Positions 25,266 through 34,620 of a stretch of DNA of 64,000 nt are shown in pieces. Under the pieces are notes generated by a model that was not told the origin of the DNA, made no database searches, and saw only the letters and a program-made list of their open reading frames with translations. Positions within the stretch are counted from its first letter, which is position 1. Every line of letters starts with the position of its first letter. The stretch comes from an uncultured Lachnospiraceae bacterium (GTDB taxonomy: Bacteria; Bacillota; Clostridia; Lachnospirales; Lachnospiraceae), in contig CAJTVN010000008.1 of the NCBI GenBank assembly GCA_910579685.1, positions 58,947-122,946 of the forward strand, written 5' to 3'. Both the position numbers and the translations under genes were made by a program.

Positions 25266-27462
25266 TTTCCTCTTCCTCCACCTGAAGCATCCAGCTGCTA
25301 AAACCGACGAGCCTCTGCCTTGAGAAGCGCTTTTCCGCCAGCATGCCAAAGCGGTAACAGCCCCTTGGCACATCCGCAATCCTTACCTTTGCCGCAAAGC
25401 CCGTAAGCTCCACATTCACCTGATCCTTCAGATTGTCGCAGATGTCTCTGCGGTACTGGCTCTCCACCGGGATCCGAATAATCTCTCCGTTGTCCCGGTT
25501 CTGCAGGATAAGGGTTCTTTTGTAGCACCCGTTATCCGCTCCCACTACAAAACAATAGCCCTGAAAATAATACCCCATATCCGAAGCATCAGGCTCTTCC
25601 CGCCCCTGCCCGGCCGCAACCCCGTATTTCCATTTGTAAATATCCATGGCGCACTCCATTCCCAGCACCACGCAGGCATCTTCCCGGACGCCTGCCGGCA
25701 GTGCGCGCCGCTTTCCGGTCTTCGCCCAGGGCATATCCAGCCTCACCTGGTAGCGGAAAGCGGGAGAGTATTCCGATTCCAGCATATCCGAAGTGAGGTA
25801 TTTATGATAAAAGGGATCCGTCCCGTACAGATCCTGGTGCCTTTCGTACAGAATATCCTTTTCCTTAAGAAGACGCTGCTGCTTTTGATCGGACTCCCCG
25901 TCCTTTCCCCGGCTGAGGGATTCGTGATGATACAAAATCACGTCATTTCGCACCATATTGTAAAAACCGTTCTCATAGATCGTATAACACAAATCCACAT
26001 CATTAAAAGCCACCGCAAGCCCCTCAAAAAAGCCTCCCGCCTGCAGGAACACCTCCCTTCGCATCATCAGGCAGGCGCCGGTTGCGGCCAGCATGTCGTG
26101 CACGCCCCGGTTCTTTCCATAATAATGATTTCGCCGGTCGGAGAGATACTGCAGCTTGTGCGCAGGCCCCACACGGAGATTCGTGATTCCCGCATGCTGA
26201 ATGATATCGGAATCCGGATACAGAAGCTTCGCCCCCACGGCCCCCGCATAGGGCATAAGCGCCTTGCAGGCCAGCTTGGTCAGCCAGTCCTTCTGAAGGA
26301 TCTCCATGTCGTCATTCAAAAACAGAAAGAGCTCTCCGGCGGCCTGTGCCGCCCCCAGATTGCACATCCTGGAAAAATTAAACTCCATGGGCTTACAGTC
26401 ATAGCGGATCCCGCAGAAATCCCTTCTTTTTATCTCCCGCACCCGCTCCCCCACTTTTTCCTGAATGATCCTTTGGTTTTCCTGTGTGCTTCCGTTGTCA
26501 ATAATCAGGATCTCGAAGGAACAGCCTTCCTCTGTTCTTTCCAGAAGGGAGTCGATACAGCAGAACAGCACCCCGGGATTATCCCTGGAGGGAATCACGA
26601 TGGAAACAAGCGGCGCCCCCTGGCCTTGCGCAGGCTTTGGGATCACGGACAGAAGGGCCTTTTCCGGAAGAGACAGCTCTTTTATCTGCTCATATCCCTC
26701 GCTTTTTCCGTGAAAGAGAATCTCCGGCACATGAAAGACCGGGGCGTCCCCGTCGGAAAACCTCTGCCGGAAACATCCCGCCCGCTCAAGCAGGCGAAAA
26801 CACAATTTGTACAGGTCTGCGGGTTTCTCCCCCGAATCGGCGGAAAGCTCCCTCAAAACCTGCGCCCGGATGACCGTAAGGCTTCCGAAATAAAAACAGG
26901 TCAGAAAAGTGTCCGGAGACCAGTCCGGCTTAAACCATGGCTTCTCCCGGACGCCTCCTTCCGCCTGCGTCCCTCTCACATCCTCATCCCCATAGATGAT
27001 GAGCCTGTCTTGCTTTCCCGCAAGCTCCTGATACAGAAGGGGAAGGCAGATGCGGGAGATTTCTCCATCGGCGCAGACAAACAGCACTGCGTCCACATCC
27101 GGCTCCAGGCTTTTCACAAGAGCGTCCCAATCGATACGAGTCCTGTAAAGGCGGATCATAAGAAAAACGAGTTTCCGTTTATGACCTGTTTTGTCATAAA
27201 CCGCGCATTTTCGACAAGCGTTTTTGTCGAATGACTGATTTCCTTCATCCTCCTCTGTTTTTCCTTCATTTATTCCACTTTTTTCTTCATTTGTCAGACA
27301 TTTCCAGCTATTTTCCACTCTGACGTCTTCAATTTGTTGTTCTTTTTCCTTTTTTTCAATCCAATCATTATAAGAGAGCTTTTGCTCTTCTACTGCTTTT
27401 TCGTACTGTTTATGCTGTCTGCGAATCAACAGTTCTTTCATTTTCCGCATCAAAAAAGCCAT
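25240..27462 (-). CDS. large GT2 glycosyltransferase with extra N- and C-terminal domains
   Basis: A 740-residue protein. Residues 1-100 are charged and A+T-rich in DNA, likely disordered. Residues about 100-270 resemble a GT-A fold without a clear donor site (LIIYGDEDVRGTQAEG...KPDWSPDTFLTC). Residues about 285-560 are a full GT2 domain (PLVSIVIPSRDNPGVL, IIDNGSTQEN, FNFSRMCNLGAAQAAGELFLFLNDDMEI, ATGACLMMRREVFLQAGGF, AFNDVDLCY). The last 170 residues are beta-rich, possibly a glycan-binding or partner domain. Start is ATG 27462 or TTG 27468; the latter makes a TTGA overlap with the upstream stop. Confidence 0.88.
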   Translation of the reverse strand: MAFLMRKMKELLIRRQHKQYEKAVEEQKLSYNDWIEKKEKEQQIEDVRVENSWKCLTNEEKSGINEGKTEEDEGNQSFDKNACRKCAVYDKTGHKRKLVFLMIRLYRTRIDWDALVKSLEPDVDAVLFVCADGEISRICLPLLYQELAGKQDRLIIYGDEDVRGTQAEGGVREKPWFKPDWSPDTFLTCFYFGSLTVIRAQVLRELSADSGEKPADLYKLCFRLLERAGCFRQRFSDGDAPVFHVPEILFHGKSEGYEQIKELSLPEKALLSVIPKPAQGQGAPLVSIVIPSRDNPGVLFCCIDSLLERTEEGCSFEILIIDNGSTQENQRIIQEKVGERVREIKRRDFCGIRYDCKPMEFNFSRMCNLGAAQAAGELFLFLNDDMEILQKDWLTKLACKALMPYAGAVGAKLLYPDSDIIQHAGITNLRVGPAHKLQYLSDRRNHYYGKNRGVHDMLAATGACLMMRREVFLQAGGFFEGLAVAFNDVDLCYTIYENGFYNMVRNDVILYHHESLSRGKDGESDQKQQRLLKEKDILYERHQDLYGTDPFYHKYLTSDMLESEYSPAFRYQVRLDMPWAKTGKRRALPAGVREDACVVLGMECAMDIYKWKYGVAAGQGREEPDASDMGYYFQGYCFVVGADNGCYKRTLILQNRDNGEIIRIPVESQYRRDICDNLKDQVNVELTGFAAKVRIADVPRGCYRFGMLAEKRFSRQRLVGFSSWMLQVEEEENGRLQGGV

Positions 27463-27464
27463 AT

Positions 27465-29573
27465 TCAAAAAAACCTCTTCCTTCTCTGTGCGAGCTCCTG
27501 CGCAATTTCCTCCGGCAGGAAAGACAGCTCCAGCCTTACAAGAAGCACATTTTCACCCCGACAGGGAAGCGCACAGACCTTCACCGTAAAATTGGGGTCA
27601 GCGGTTGCGAACACATAGGTTCCTTTCCCCACCGCCCTGCCGTTTGCTTCCACGTGTTTGGAGGAAAGATCCACGGGCTCCTCGTTCAGCGCAAGCTCCT
27701 GTATTTTTACAACGCAGGGACAATCCGCCGGATCGATGCGGAGCAAAGCCACATTGCCGTCAAAGGGAATTTCCGCCTCTATATGAAACGAATCCACATA
27801 CACGTCCGGCATATAATAGGAATTCTCCTCGGAAAAGCCGCTTCCCGAATCAAAATAAACCTGAATCCTTTTATCCAGAATATCCTGAAGATGCTTTTCC
27901 ATCAGCGCCTTTGGATCCACGCAGTAATTGCCGATGGCCGCCCGGATTTCTCCCATGGACATTCTCTTTCCTGTCACCTTCTTCTGAAACTTCGCTTCCC
28001 TTCTGCGGAATTCGTCCGCCTCCTTCTGGGTAATTCCCAGCCTGTCCAGGATGACGCCAAAGTCAAGGGCGTTTCTTTTTTCCTCCTCCAGCACGTAACA
28101 GTACACGGCCCGGAATGCGACCTCCTTTGCAGACACGGCCTTTTTCATGGTCCACTCATAATCGATCAGCGTCCACCTGCCGCCGTCCACCAGAATGTTG
28201 GCAAAGATCAGATCATAGTCCGTCACGCCGCTCTCCTGTCCATAGGAGATCAGAGAATAGTATTTGTCAAAAAGGCGGTAAAATTCCTCCGAATCCTTTC
28301 GCTCCAGGCATTCATCCAGAAGCTCCTCCAATGTGACGCCTTTCTCATAGGGAAATTCGATGCTTTCCCCATCCTCCGAGAGCTTACAGGGATTTATGGA
28401 CAATCCGCTGCCTTCATAACGCTTTTGCAGGAGCCGGTACGCCGCCTCTATCCTCCGTATATGATCCCCGGCCTGTTCCGTGAGCGGAATTTTTCGGATC
28501 ACCCTTCCCTGAGGGCCGTCCTGCATTTGTGTCCGGATCGCATACTCTTCCCTTCTGTCGTTGGAATATTTCACATAAGAAATATCCGGCTCCTTTCCGA
28601 TTACGACCAGATAGGAATTGGAAAATTCGGGAAACATCCCGTCCTTTATCACGGTGTCGAACACGTATTTTTCGTTGAACAGAACCATCCGGTCCCTGTC
28701 AAAATTGCGGATATTGTCCGTAAGCTCCCCGGCATGGGGCAGTCTAGCGTCCGAATAAATCGCAGTGGGAAACTTGTAGTCGGGATAGGGATAGTAGAAG
28801 GAATATTCCGTTACCCCGCAGGCCGTCAGGATCTTTTGAAGCCCTGCCCTGGTAAACGTCCTTGCGCTTCCGCCCTCCGGGTAGCCCTCCAAGCCGCAAA
28901 AATAGGTGCCCAGATGATCCTCCTTGCAGCCCGCAAAATATTTCAGGCCAAGACGGTTTTCTATGGCGATCACAAGGCGTCCCCCCTCCTTCACATGCCT
29001 GAGCATGATTTTCAGGAAATCCTCGTAGGGTGTCTGCGTCGCAATATAGGACTGCCCGTATTCAAACACGCCGATCAGGCAGACATAGTCGAAATCCGCC
29101 GGCAGAGACGGCTCGATATCGCTGAAATTCCCCACATGGATGGTGATGTTATCACTGTCCTGATTTCGGTAAGCGTTGATATGGCTTCTCTTTGCCGAGA
29201 GCTCCACGCAGACCACCTCTCCCGCTTTTCGGGAAAGGGTTTCCGTGATGGCGCCGCAGCCGGAACCAATCTCCAGGACCTTTGCAGTTTTGTCTATGGG
29301 AAGCCAGTCCACGATATTTGCCCGAAGGGGAGAAAGATGATAGAGAATCGGCCAACTGCTTTTGCTTTCAATAATGGAAGGATATTCCACGCGGGCAGCG
29401 TTCCGGACAATGCCAAGAAGCTCGTTCTCTATGGCGCCGTCGCTGTACAAATCCCTTCCCGGATAATGGCTGTAATCGAGAGTCACCTTTCCTATTTTTT
29501 CCGGGAGCCGGTTCATCAGCTCCTCCTCTCTTAAATGAATGGGCTTTCTCGGTATTTCTTCCCGCATTGCCAT
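27465..29573 (-). CDS. WbdD-like methyltransferase-kinase fusion, candidate glycan chain terminator
   Basis: A 702-residue two-enzyme protein. Residues about 65-330 are a class I SAM methyltransferase (VLEIGSGCGAIT, VCVELSAKR, YVCLIGVFEY, GGRLVIAIENRLGLKYFAG). Residues about 350-500 are a protein-kinase/APH-like domain: GRVIRKIPL with candidate nucleotide Lys361, catalytic loop TDYDLIFANI (Asp454, Asn459) and metal-binding LIDYEW (Asp471). A beta-rich tail (about 590-702) follows. E. coli WbdD has the same methyltransferase-then-kinase order and caps O-antigen by phosphorylation and methylation. The next genes are a Wzt-like ATPase with its glycan-binding domain and Wzm, as in that system. 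Activity on a glycan end is inferred. ATG 29573 follows AAAGGAG. Confidence 0.82.
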   Translation of the reverse strand: MAMREEIPRKPIHLREEELMNRLPEKIGKVTLDYSHYPGRDLYSDGAIENELLGIVRNAARVEYPSIIESKSSWPILYHLSPLRANIVDWLPIDKTAKVLEIGSGCGAITETLSRKAGEVVCVELSAKRSHINAYRNQDSDNITIHVGNFSDIEPSLPADFDYVCLIGVFEYGQSYIATQTPYEDFLKIMLRHVKEGGRLVIAIENRLGLKYFAGCKEDHLGTYFCGLEGYPEGGSARTFTRAGLQKILTACGVTEYSFYYPYPDYKFPTAIYSDARLPHAGELTDNIRNFDRDRMVLFNEKYVFDTVIKDGMFPEFSNSYLVVIGKEPDISYVKYSNDRREEYAIRTQMQDGPQGRVIRKIPLTEQAGDHIRRIEAAYRLLQKRYEGSGLSINPCKLSEDGESIEFPYEKGVTLEELLDECLERKDSEEFYRLFDKYYSLISYGQESGVTDYDLIFANILVDGGRWTLIDYEWTMKKAVSAKEVAFRAVYCYVLEEEKRNALDFGVILDRLGITQKEADEFRRREAKFQKKVTGKRMSMGEIRAAIGNYCVDPKALMEKHLQDILDKRIQVYFDSGSGFSEENSYYMPDVYVDSFHIEAEIPFDGNVALLRIDPADCPCVVKIQELALNEEPVDLSSKHVEANGRAVGKGTYVFATADPNFTVKVCALPCRGENVLLVRLELSFLPEEIAQELAQRRKRFF

Positions 29574-29592
29574 GGCAGATCTTTCTCCTTTC

Positions 29593-30948
29593 TCAACCGG
29601 TAACATCCGTCAGAGTCCTGTCCGAATGCCTGACGCAGACCCTGCTGTTCATATCATAAAATCCCACCGTGTCTTTATCGGAAATCACAGTCAGATTCAA
29701 CACATCATAAAGCCTGTGATACACGGTAAATTCCTCGTTTTCAAAACCTGTGACCCCCAGAGAGAGCAGATACTCCCCTCCCTGCAGCATGACCTTCTGG
29801 GTGAAGGTGATTTCCATAAGGCTTCCTTCTTCCACCGACTCCAGAAATGCCTTTTCCACCATGGTGTTGGTGCCGGTGATCTCCACGCCCTTTATGTTCT
29901 TGATGGTAAAGGCAAAAATCGGCTCCTCGATATCCCGCAAAAAACGAACCTTCATATGAATGCTGCATTCGCTTCCCTTGAGAATGGCGCCGGTATTCCT
30001 TCCCCGGTCATCCAGGATTTTGTACGCCTCGATTACCGCCGCCCTGGTCCCGTACTCCAAAAGCTCCGGATTTACCATACCGGCATCCGTCTTTCCGCCC
30101 TCCTCCGGCGCTTTTGAGCCATCCGCCTCAATTCCAGCGCTTAAGGCCGCCGCCTTACGGATTTCCTCGTCATGGAGAAGGCCGCCGTCCTCCTCCTGTA
30201 CAGGATATTGTCCGACCAGCACCTGCTTGTAAGCGTCGATCATCTTCTTGGGGCTTCCCTCCCCAAGCTTCACGCCCTGATTAAGAAGCACCACCCGGTC
30301 ACAGTATTTGCTGACACTGCTCAGGTCGTGGCTCACAAACACGATGGTCTTTCCCATCTTTTTGAACTCCTCAAACTTGTGATAGCACTTGGCCTGGAAA
30401 AACACGTCGCCGACAGACAAAGCCTCATCCACGATCAGGATCTCCGGCTCAATATTGATGGCCACCGCAAAAGCCAGCCGTACAAACATACCGCTGGAAT
30501 AAGTCTTTACCGGCTGATAGACATAGTCTCCGATATCCGCAAAACTCAGGATATCATTCAGCTTCGCATCAATCTCCTTTGAGGAAAAGCCGATCATGGT
30601 GCCGTTAAGATAAATATTTTCAATGCCGTTGTATTCCATGTTAAAGCCGGCCCCGAGCTCTAAGAGTGCGGAAATTCTTCCCTTCACCTGCACGGAGCCC
30701 TTTGTGGGATTTAAAACGCCGGTAATTATCTTCAAAATCGTGGATTTGCCCGAACCGTTGGTCCCGATAATCCCCACGGTCTCCCCCTGATAGATGGTAA
30801 GATCCACGCCCTTTAAGGCATAATGCTCCTTGTACTTCTTTTTCCGGCTAAGCCCCAGCGCTTCCTTCAGCCTGTCCGATGGTTTGTCATACAGCTTATA
30901 GGCCTTTTCCAGATTACTGACCTGCACGGCCACTGTCCTGTCTTCCAT
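29593..30948 (-). CDS. polysaccharide ABC exporter ATPase with Wzt-type C-terminal domain
   Basis: A 451-residue protein. The ABC ATPase occupies about 1-240: Walker A GTNGSGKST (62-70), the signature segment YSSGMFVRLAFAVA, Walker B EILIVDEALSVGD and SHDLSSV. After a linker (about 245-290, Glu/Ala/Gly-rich), a beta-sandwich domain follows (AAVIEAYKILDDRGRNT, CSIHMKVRFL, FTIKNIKGVEITGTNT, GEYLLSLGVTGF, YDVLNLTVI). This matches the Wzt C-terminal domain that in E. coli O8/O9a reads the modified end of the glycan. ATG 30948 follows AGAGGT. It lies between the permease and the WbdD-like gene, as expected for terminator-coupled export. Confidence 0.93.
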   Translation of the reverse strand: MEDRTVAVQVSNLEKAYKLYDKPSDRLKEALGLSRKKKYKEHYALKGVDLTIYQGETVGIIGTNGSGKSTILKIITGVLNPTKGSVQVKGRISALLELGAGFNMEYNGIENIYLNGTMIGFSSKEIDAKLNDILSFADIGDYVYQPVKTYSSGMFVRLAFAVAINIEPEILIVDEALSVGDVFFQAKCYHKFEEFKKMGKTIVFVSHDLSSVSKYCDRVVLLNQGVKLGEGSPKKMIDAYKQVLVGQYPVQEEDGGLLHDEEIRKAAALSAGIEADGSKAPEEGGKTDAGMVNPELLEYGTRAAVIEAYKILDDRGRNTGAILKGSECSIHMKVRFLRDIEEPIFAFTIKNIKGVEITGTNTMVEKAFLESVEEGSLMEITFTQKVMLQGGEYLLSLGVTGFENEEFTVYHRLYDVLNLTVISDKDTVGFYDMNSRVCVRHSDRTLTDVTG

Positions 30949-30961
30949 TTGAAACCTCTCC

Positions 30962-31993
30962 CTACAAAACATCCGCAAAGTGCACCTTCAGCCTCTTGAA
31001 AATCAGGGATCCGATGCAGAACAATGTGACGGTAAAAATCCAGAAATAAGTGGAGGAATAGAAATGCTCAAAAAACCATTCGTCCCCGTAGATGGCATTC
31101 CGGTAACCGTTCACAATATATACCAGCGGATTAAGCTTGAGCAGCGTCACAAAGCGGTCGTCCCCTATCATGCCGATGTTCCACAAAATCGGCGTGGCCC
31201 ACATTCCCACCTGAAGTCCGATATTGATGATCTGCGCAAGATCCCGGAAAAAGATCACCACGGCACAGGTACAATAGCTCATGGCAAGCACCAGCACAAA
31301 CAGACAGAAGCTGTAGTAAACCACCTGCAGCGTGTAAAGAGTGGGATAATACCCGTAAATAACAGACACCAGAATCAGAACCGCCACAAAAAACACATGG
31401 ATAAAGGTCGCCGCAATCAGCTTGATAATGGGCAGGATACTGATGTTAAAAACTACCTTTTTCACGAGATAGCTGTACTCAAGCAATGCATTTGTGCCGT
31501 TGGTGATGGCCTCGGAAAAATAGAACCAGGGCACCAGTCCCGCTGTCAGAAACAGCACATAGGGAACCTCCACGCCGCTTGACACCATCTCGCTTCTGGT
31601 GTTAAAAACCACGTCAAAAACAATCCAGTACATGAGCACCGTGACCACGGGCTGCACCAGCGCCCACACAAAGCCCAGGTAGGAGCCTGCGTAACGCTTC
31701 TTGAAATCATTCTTTGCCAGCTTCCAGATCAGCTCCCTGCTCTGGATCAGTTCCTTCGGGATGATAAACATTCTGTCATAATATACGCCGAAAATAATAC
31801 AAGCCAGGGCAAGCAGCGCACATGCGCAGAATTTTTTCAGCTCCTCCGTATGGGGATCCGGCGCCAGCGGATTGTTGTGCAGAACGATCACAACCCCCAC
31901 CAATAAACAGACAGCATAAAAAATACCAATTCCCACAGGCTTTGGTATTTTTTTGAGCCATGATACGCTGTTTTTATCTCTGCCGCTCTCCAT
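30962..31993 (-). CDS. polysaccharide ABC exporter permease (Wzm/TagG type)
   Basis: A 343-residue inner-membrane protein of the ABC-2 polysaccharide export family: LIWKLAKNDFKKRYAGSYLGFVWALVQPV, a hallmark of Wzm/TagG, then six helices and NPLVYIVNGYRNAIYG near the end. Compared with the usual 260-270 residues it has about 75 extra N-terminal residues with two more hydrophobic segments (IGIFYAVCLLVGVVIVL and FCACALLALACIIFGVY). It starts at ATG 31993, directly against the rfbC stop, and pairs with the ATPase 13 bases downstream. Confidence 0.93.
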   Translation of the reverse strand: MESGRDKNSVSWLKKIPKPVGIGIFYAVCLLVGVVIVLHNNPLAPDPHTEELKKFCACALLALACIIFGVYYDRMFIIPKELIQSRELIWKLAKNDFKKRYAGSYLGFVWALVQPVVTVLMYWIVFDVVFNTRSEMVSSGVEVPYVLFLTAGLVPWFYFSEAITNGTNALLEYSYLVKKVVFNISILPIIKLIAATFIHVFFVAVLILVSVIYGYYPTLYTLQVVYYSFCLFVLVLAMSYCTCAVVIFFRDLAQIINIGLQVGMWATPILWNIGMIGDDRFVTLLKLNPLVYIVNGYRNAIYGDEWFFEHFYSSTYFWIFTVTLFCIGSLIFKRLKVHFADVL

Positions 31994-32551
31994 TTACCTC
32001 TTTAGCTCCCTGAGGCCGCCCCATTTCCTGTCCCTGTCCTTGTCCGACAAAACAGGTTCCACTCCCGGCTCGATCGGCCATTCCACCCCGATCTCCGGAT
32101 CGTCATAGCGCAGCCCTCCCTCATCATTTGGATGATAGAAATCCGTACACTTGTATGCAAACTCCGCATAATCCGACAGAACGTAAAAGCCGTGGGCGAA
32201 ATTTTTGGGAATAAAAAACTGCTTTTTGTTCTCTGCGGACAGCACCACGCCATGCCATCTGCCGAAAGTAGGCGATCCGGGCCGCAGATCCACCGCCACA
32301 TCAAACACCTCGCCGCTTATCACTCTCACCAGCTTATCCTGAGGATGGTTAATTTGAAAATGAAGGCCGCGCAGCACGTTCTTAACGGAAGCGGACTGAT
32401 TGTCCTGCACGAACACCTGGTCAATTCCCGCTTCCCTGAAATCATTGTAATTATAGGTCTCCACAAAATAGCCTCTGGAATCGCCAAACACCTGGGGCGT
32501 GATCACCTTGAGCCCTTCGATTTCACATGTTTCCACCGTAATCTTTCCCAT
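31994..32551 (-). CDS. rfbC: dTDP-4-dehydrorhamnose 3,5-epimerase
   Basis: Third enzyme of dTDP-L-rhamnose synthesis. The 185 residues form the cupin-like RmlC: GLKVITPQVFGDSRGYFVETYN, FVQDNQSASVKNVLRGLHFQ (catalytic His in LRGLHFQ), DLRPGSPTFGRWHGVVLS, FFIPKNFAHGFYVLSD and AEFAYKCTDFY (catalytic Tyr region). It lies between rfbA and the exporter genes. Confidence 0.96.
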   Translation of the reverse strand: MGKITVETCEIEGLKVITPQVFGDSRGYFVETYNYNDFREAGIDQVFVQDNQSASVKNVLRGLHFQINHPQDKLVRVISGEVFDVAVDLRPGSPTFGRWHGVVLSAENKKQFFIPKNFAHGFYVLSDYAEFAYKCTDFYHPNDEGGLRYDDPEIGVEWPIEPGVEPVLSDKDRDRKWGGLRELKR

Positions 32552-32585
32552 ACCGTTCTTTCCTTTCCCTGTCGTATTTCGCTCT

Positions 32586-33455
32586 TTACAGTCCCTCTGC
32601 GACCTCTTTCAAATATTTTCCGTAGTTGGTCTTCATCAGAGGCTGCGCCAGCTTAAGGAGCTGCTCCCTGTCAATAAAGCCTCTCTTGTAGGCGATCTCC
32701 TCGATGCAGGAAATATAGAGGCCCTGCCTTTTCTGGAACGCCGCCACAAAATCCGCCGCATCGAGAAGCGAGTCATGGTTGCCCGTATCCAGCCAGGCGA
32801 ATCCCCTTCCCAGAGTCTCCACTCGAAGGGTCCCTCTTCTGAGATATTCATTGTTCACGCTGGTGATCTCGATCTCGCCCCTTGCGGAAGGCTTTACGTT
32901 CCTGGCAATCTCCACCACGTCATTGTCATAGAAATAGAGCCCGGGCACCGCATAGTTGCTCTTTGGGTTCTGCGGCTTCTCCTCGATGGAAAGCGCCTTT
33001 CCCGTCTCGTCAAATTCCACCACGCCGTACTCCCTGGGATCTCTGACGTAATAGCCGAAGATCGTGGCCCCGCTCTTTCGCCCGGCCACCTCCCGCAGCA
33101 CCCTGGAAAAACTCTGTCCGTAAAAAATATTGTCGCCCAGCACCAGGGCCACGGAATCTTTCCCTATAAAATCCGCCCCGATAAGAAAGGCGTCCGCAAG
33201 GCCCCTGGGGGTCTCCTGCACGGCATAGGAAAACTTCATGCCAAGCTGGCCGCCGTCCCCCAAAAGCTCCTCGAACGTGGGAAGATCCCTTGGCGTGGAT
33301 ATCACCAGCACCTCACGGATCCCCGCCAGCATCAGAATGGACAGGGGATAGTAAATCATGGGTTTGTCATAGACCGGCATGATCTGTTTGCTGATCGCTT
33401 TCGTGAGAGGATAAAGCCTGGTGCCCGATCCTCCCGCAAGAATAATTCCCTTCAT
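32586..33455 (-). CDS. rfbA: glucose-1-phosphate thymidylyltransferase
   Basis: Makes dTDP-glucose from glucose-1-phosphate and dTTP. The 289 residues begin MKGIILAGGSGTRLYPLT, then SKQIMPVYDKPMIYYPLS, LGDNIFYG, GYYVRDPREYGVVEFD, EEKPQNPKSNYAVPGLYFYD and FAWLDTGNHDSLLDA. ATG 33455 follows GGAGG; the frame is open to 33488, but the canonical start is clear. It follows rfbB by 36 bases in the same operon. Confidence 0.97.
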   Translation of the reverse strand: MKGIILAGGSGTRLYPLTKAISKQIMPVYDKPMIYYPLSILMLAGIREVLVISTPRDLPTFEELLGDGGQLGMKFSYAVQETPRGLADAFLIGADFIGKDSVALVLGDNIFYGQSFSRVLREVAGRKSGATIFGYYVRDPREYGVVEFDETGKALSIEEKPQNPKSNYAVPGLYFYDNDVVEIARNVKPSARGEIEITSVNNEYLRRGTLRVETLGRGFAWLDTGNHDSLLDAADFVAAFQKRQGLYISCIEEIAYKRGFIDREQLLKLAQPLMKTNYGKYLKEVAEGL

Positions 33456-33491
33456 AGCAGCCTCCGTATTTTCACATGTTTTCTTCAAAAT

Positions 33492-34574
33492 CTATGCATT
33501 CTTATACATGGAATCGTAGTACTTCTGATAGTCGCCGCTGGTGGCATTCTTCATCCACTCCTCATTGTCAAAATACCACTTTATGGTTTTGCGGATTCCT
33601 TCCTTAAACATGGTCTCAGGCTCCCAGCCGATCTCCGCGCTGATCTTGTCCGGCGCAATGGCATAGCGTCTGTCGTGTCCCTTTCGGTCCTCCACGTAGG
33701 TGATCAGATCATCGCTCACAAGAGACTTCCGCTCGTCCGTATCGGGAAGCATTTCCCTCAGAGTGTCCAGAATGATGTGAAGAATTTCAATATTCTGCTT
33801 TTCGTTGTGTCCGCCCACATTGTAGGTCTCAAACAGACGCCCCTTTTCCTGCACCAGGTCAATGGCTTTGGCGTGATCCTCCACATAGAGCCAGTCCCGC
33901 ACATTCTTTCCGTCCCCGTAAACCGGAAGCTTCTTTCCCTGCAAAGCATTGTTGATCATCAGGGGAATAAATTTCTCCGGAAACTGATAAGGCCCGTAAT
34001 TGTTGGAACAGTTGGTGATATTTGCAGGAAACCTGTAAGTATCCATATAAGCCTTCACCAGCATGTCCGAGCTGGCCTTGCTTGCCGAGTAGGGGCTGTG
34101 CGGCGCATAAGGTGTCGTCTCATAGAAGTATCCGCCGTCCTCCTCAAGGGAACCGTACACCTCGTCGGTGGACACGTGAAGGAAGCGCTTTCCCTCCTTG
34201 TAGCTTCCGTCCGGATTCTCCCAGGCCGCCCGCGCACAGTTAAGCATAACGGCCGTTCCCAGAACATTGGTCTGTACAAACACCTCCGGGTTCTTGATGC
34301 TCCGGTCCACATGGCTCTCCGCCGCAAAGTGAACCACCCGGTCGATTTCGTTTTCCTCGAAAATTTTGGAGATGGCTTCCTTGTCGCAGATATCCGCTTT
34401 GACAAAGGTATAATTCTCCCTCTTCTCCACCTCTTTCAGATTTTCCAGATTCCCCGCATAGGTCAGTGCGTCCACGTTGATGATGCGGATCTCGTTGTCA
34501 TACTTTTTAAACATGTAATGAATATAGTTGGAACCGATAAATCCGGCTCCCCCGGTCACTAAATACGTCCTCAT
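33492..34574 (-). CDS. rfbB: dTDP-glucose 4,6-dehydratase
   Basis: Second enzyme of dTDP-rhamnose synthesis, an NAD-dependent short-chain dehydrogenase. It has about 360 residues with TYLVTGGAGFIGSNYIHYM, HFAAESHVDRSI, HVSTDEVYGSL (Thr/Asp/Glu catalytic set), SPYSASKASSDML (Tyr-xxx-Lys) and NCSNNYGPYQFPEKFIP. ATG 34574 has GGAG 9 bases upstream; ATG 34589 is also possible. With rfbA and rfbC it makes dTDP-4-dehydrorhamnose; the reductase rfbD is not in this window. Confidence 0.96.
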   Translation of the reverse strand: MRTYLVTGGAGFIGSNYIHYMFKKYDNEIRIINVDALTYAGNLENLKEVEKRENYTFVKADICDKEAISKIFEENEIDRVVHFAAESHVDRSIKNPEVFVQTNVLGTAVMLNCARAAWENPDGSYKEGKRFLHVSTDEVYGSLEEDGGYFYETTPYAPHSPYSASKASSDMLVKAYMDTYRFPANITNCSNNYGPYQFPEKFIPLMINNALQGKKLPVYGDGKNVRDWLYVEDHAKAIDLVQEKGRLFETYNVGGHNEKQNIEILHIILDTLREMLPDTDERKSLVSDDLITYVEDRKGHDRRYAIAPDKISAEIGWEPETMFKEGIRKTIKWYFDNEEWMKNATSGDYQKYYDSMYKNA

Positions 34575-34620
34575 TCTCGTTTTCTCCATTTTCTGTTAAT
34601 TATTCCCTTATTCTAAAACT

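Noticed and set aside
27654..29534. 626-codon rightward frame opposite the methyltransferase-kinase gene
   Set aside because: Antisense shadow; the leftward protein has clear SAM and kinase motifs.
32499..34562. 687-codon rightward frame opposite rfbA/rfbB
   Set aside because: Pure shadow of two certain enzymes on the other strand; no ribosome site or domain.
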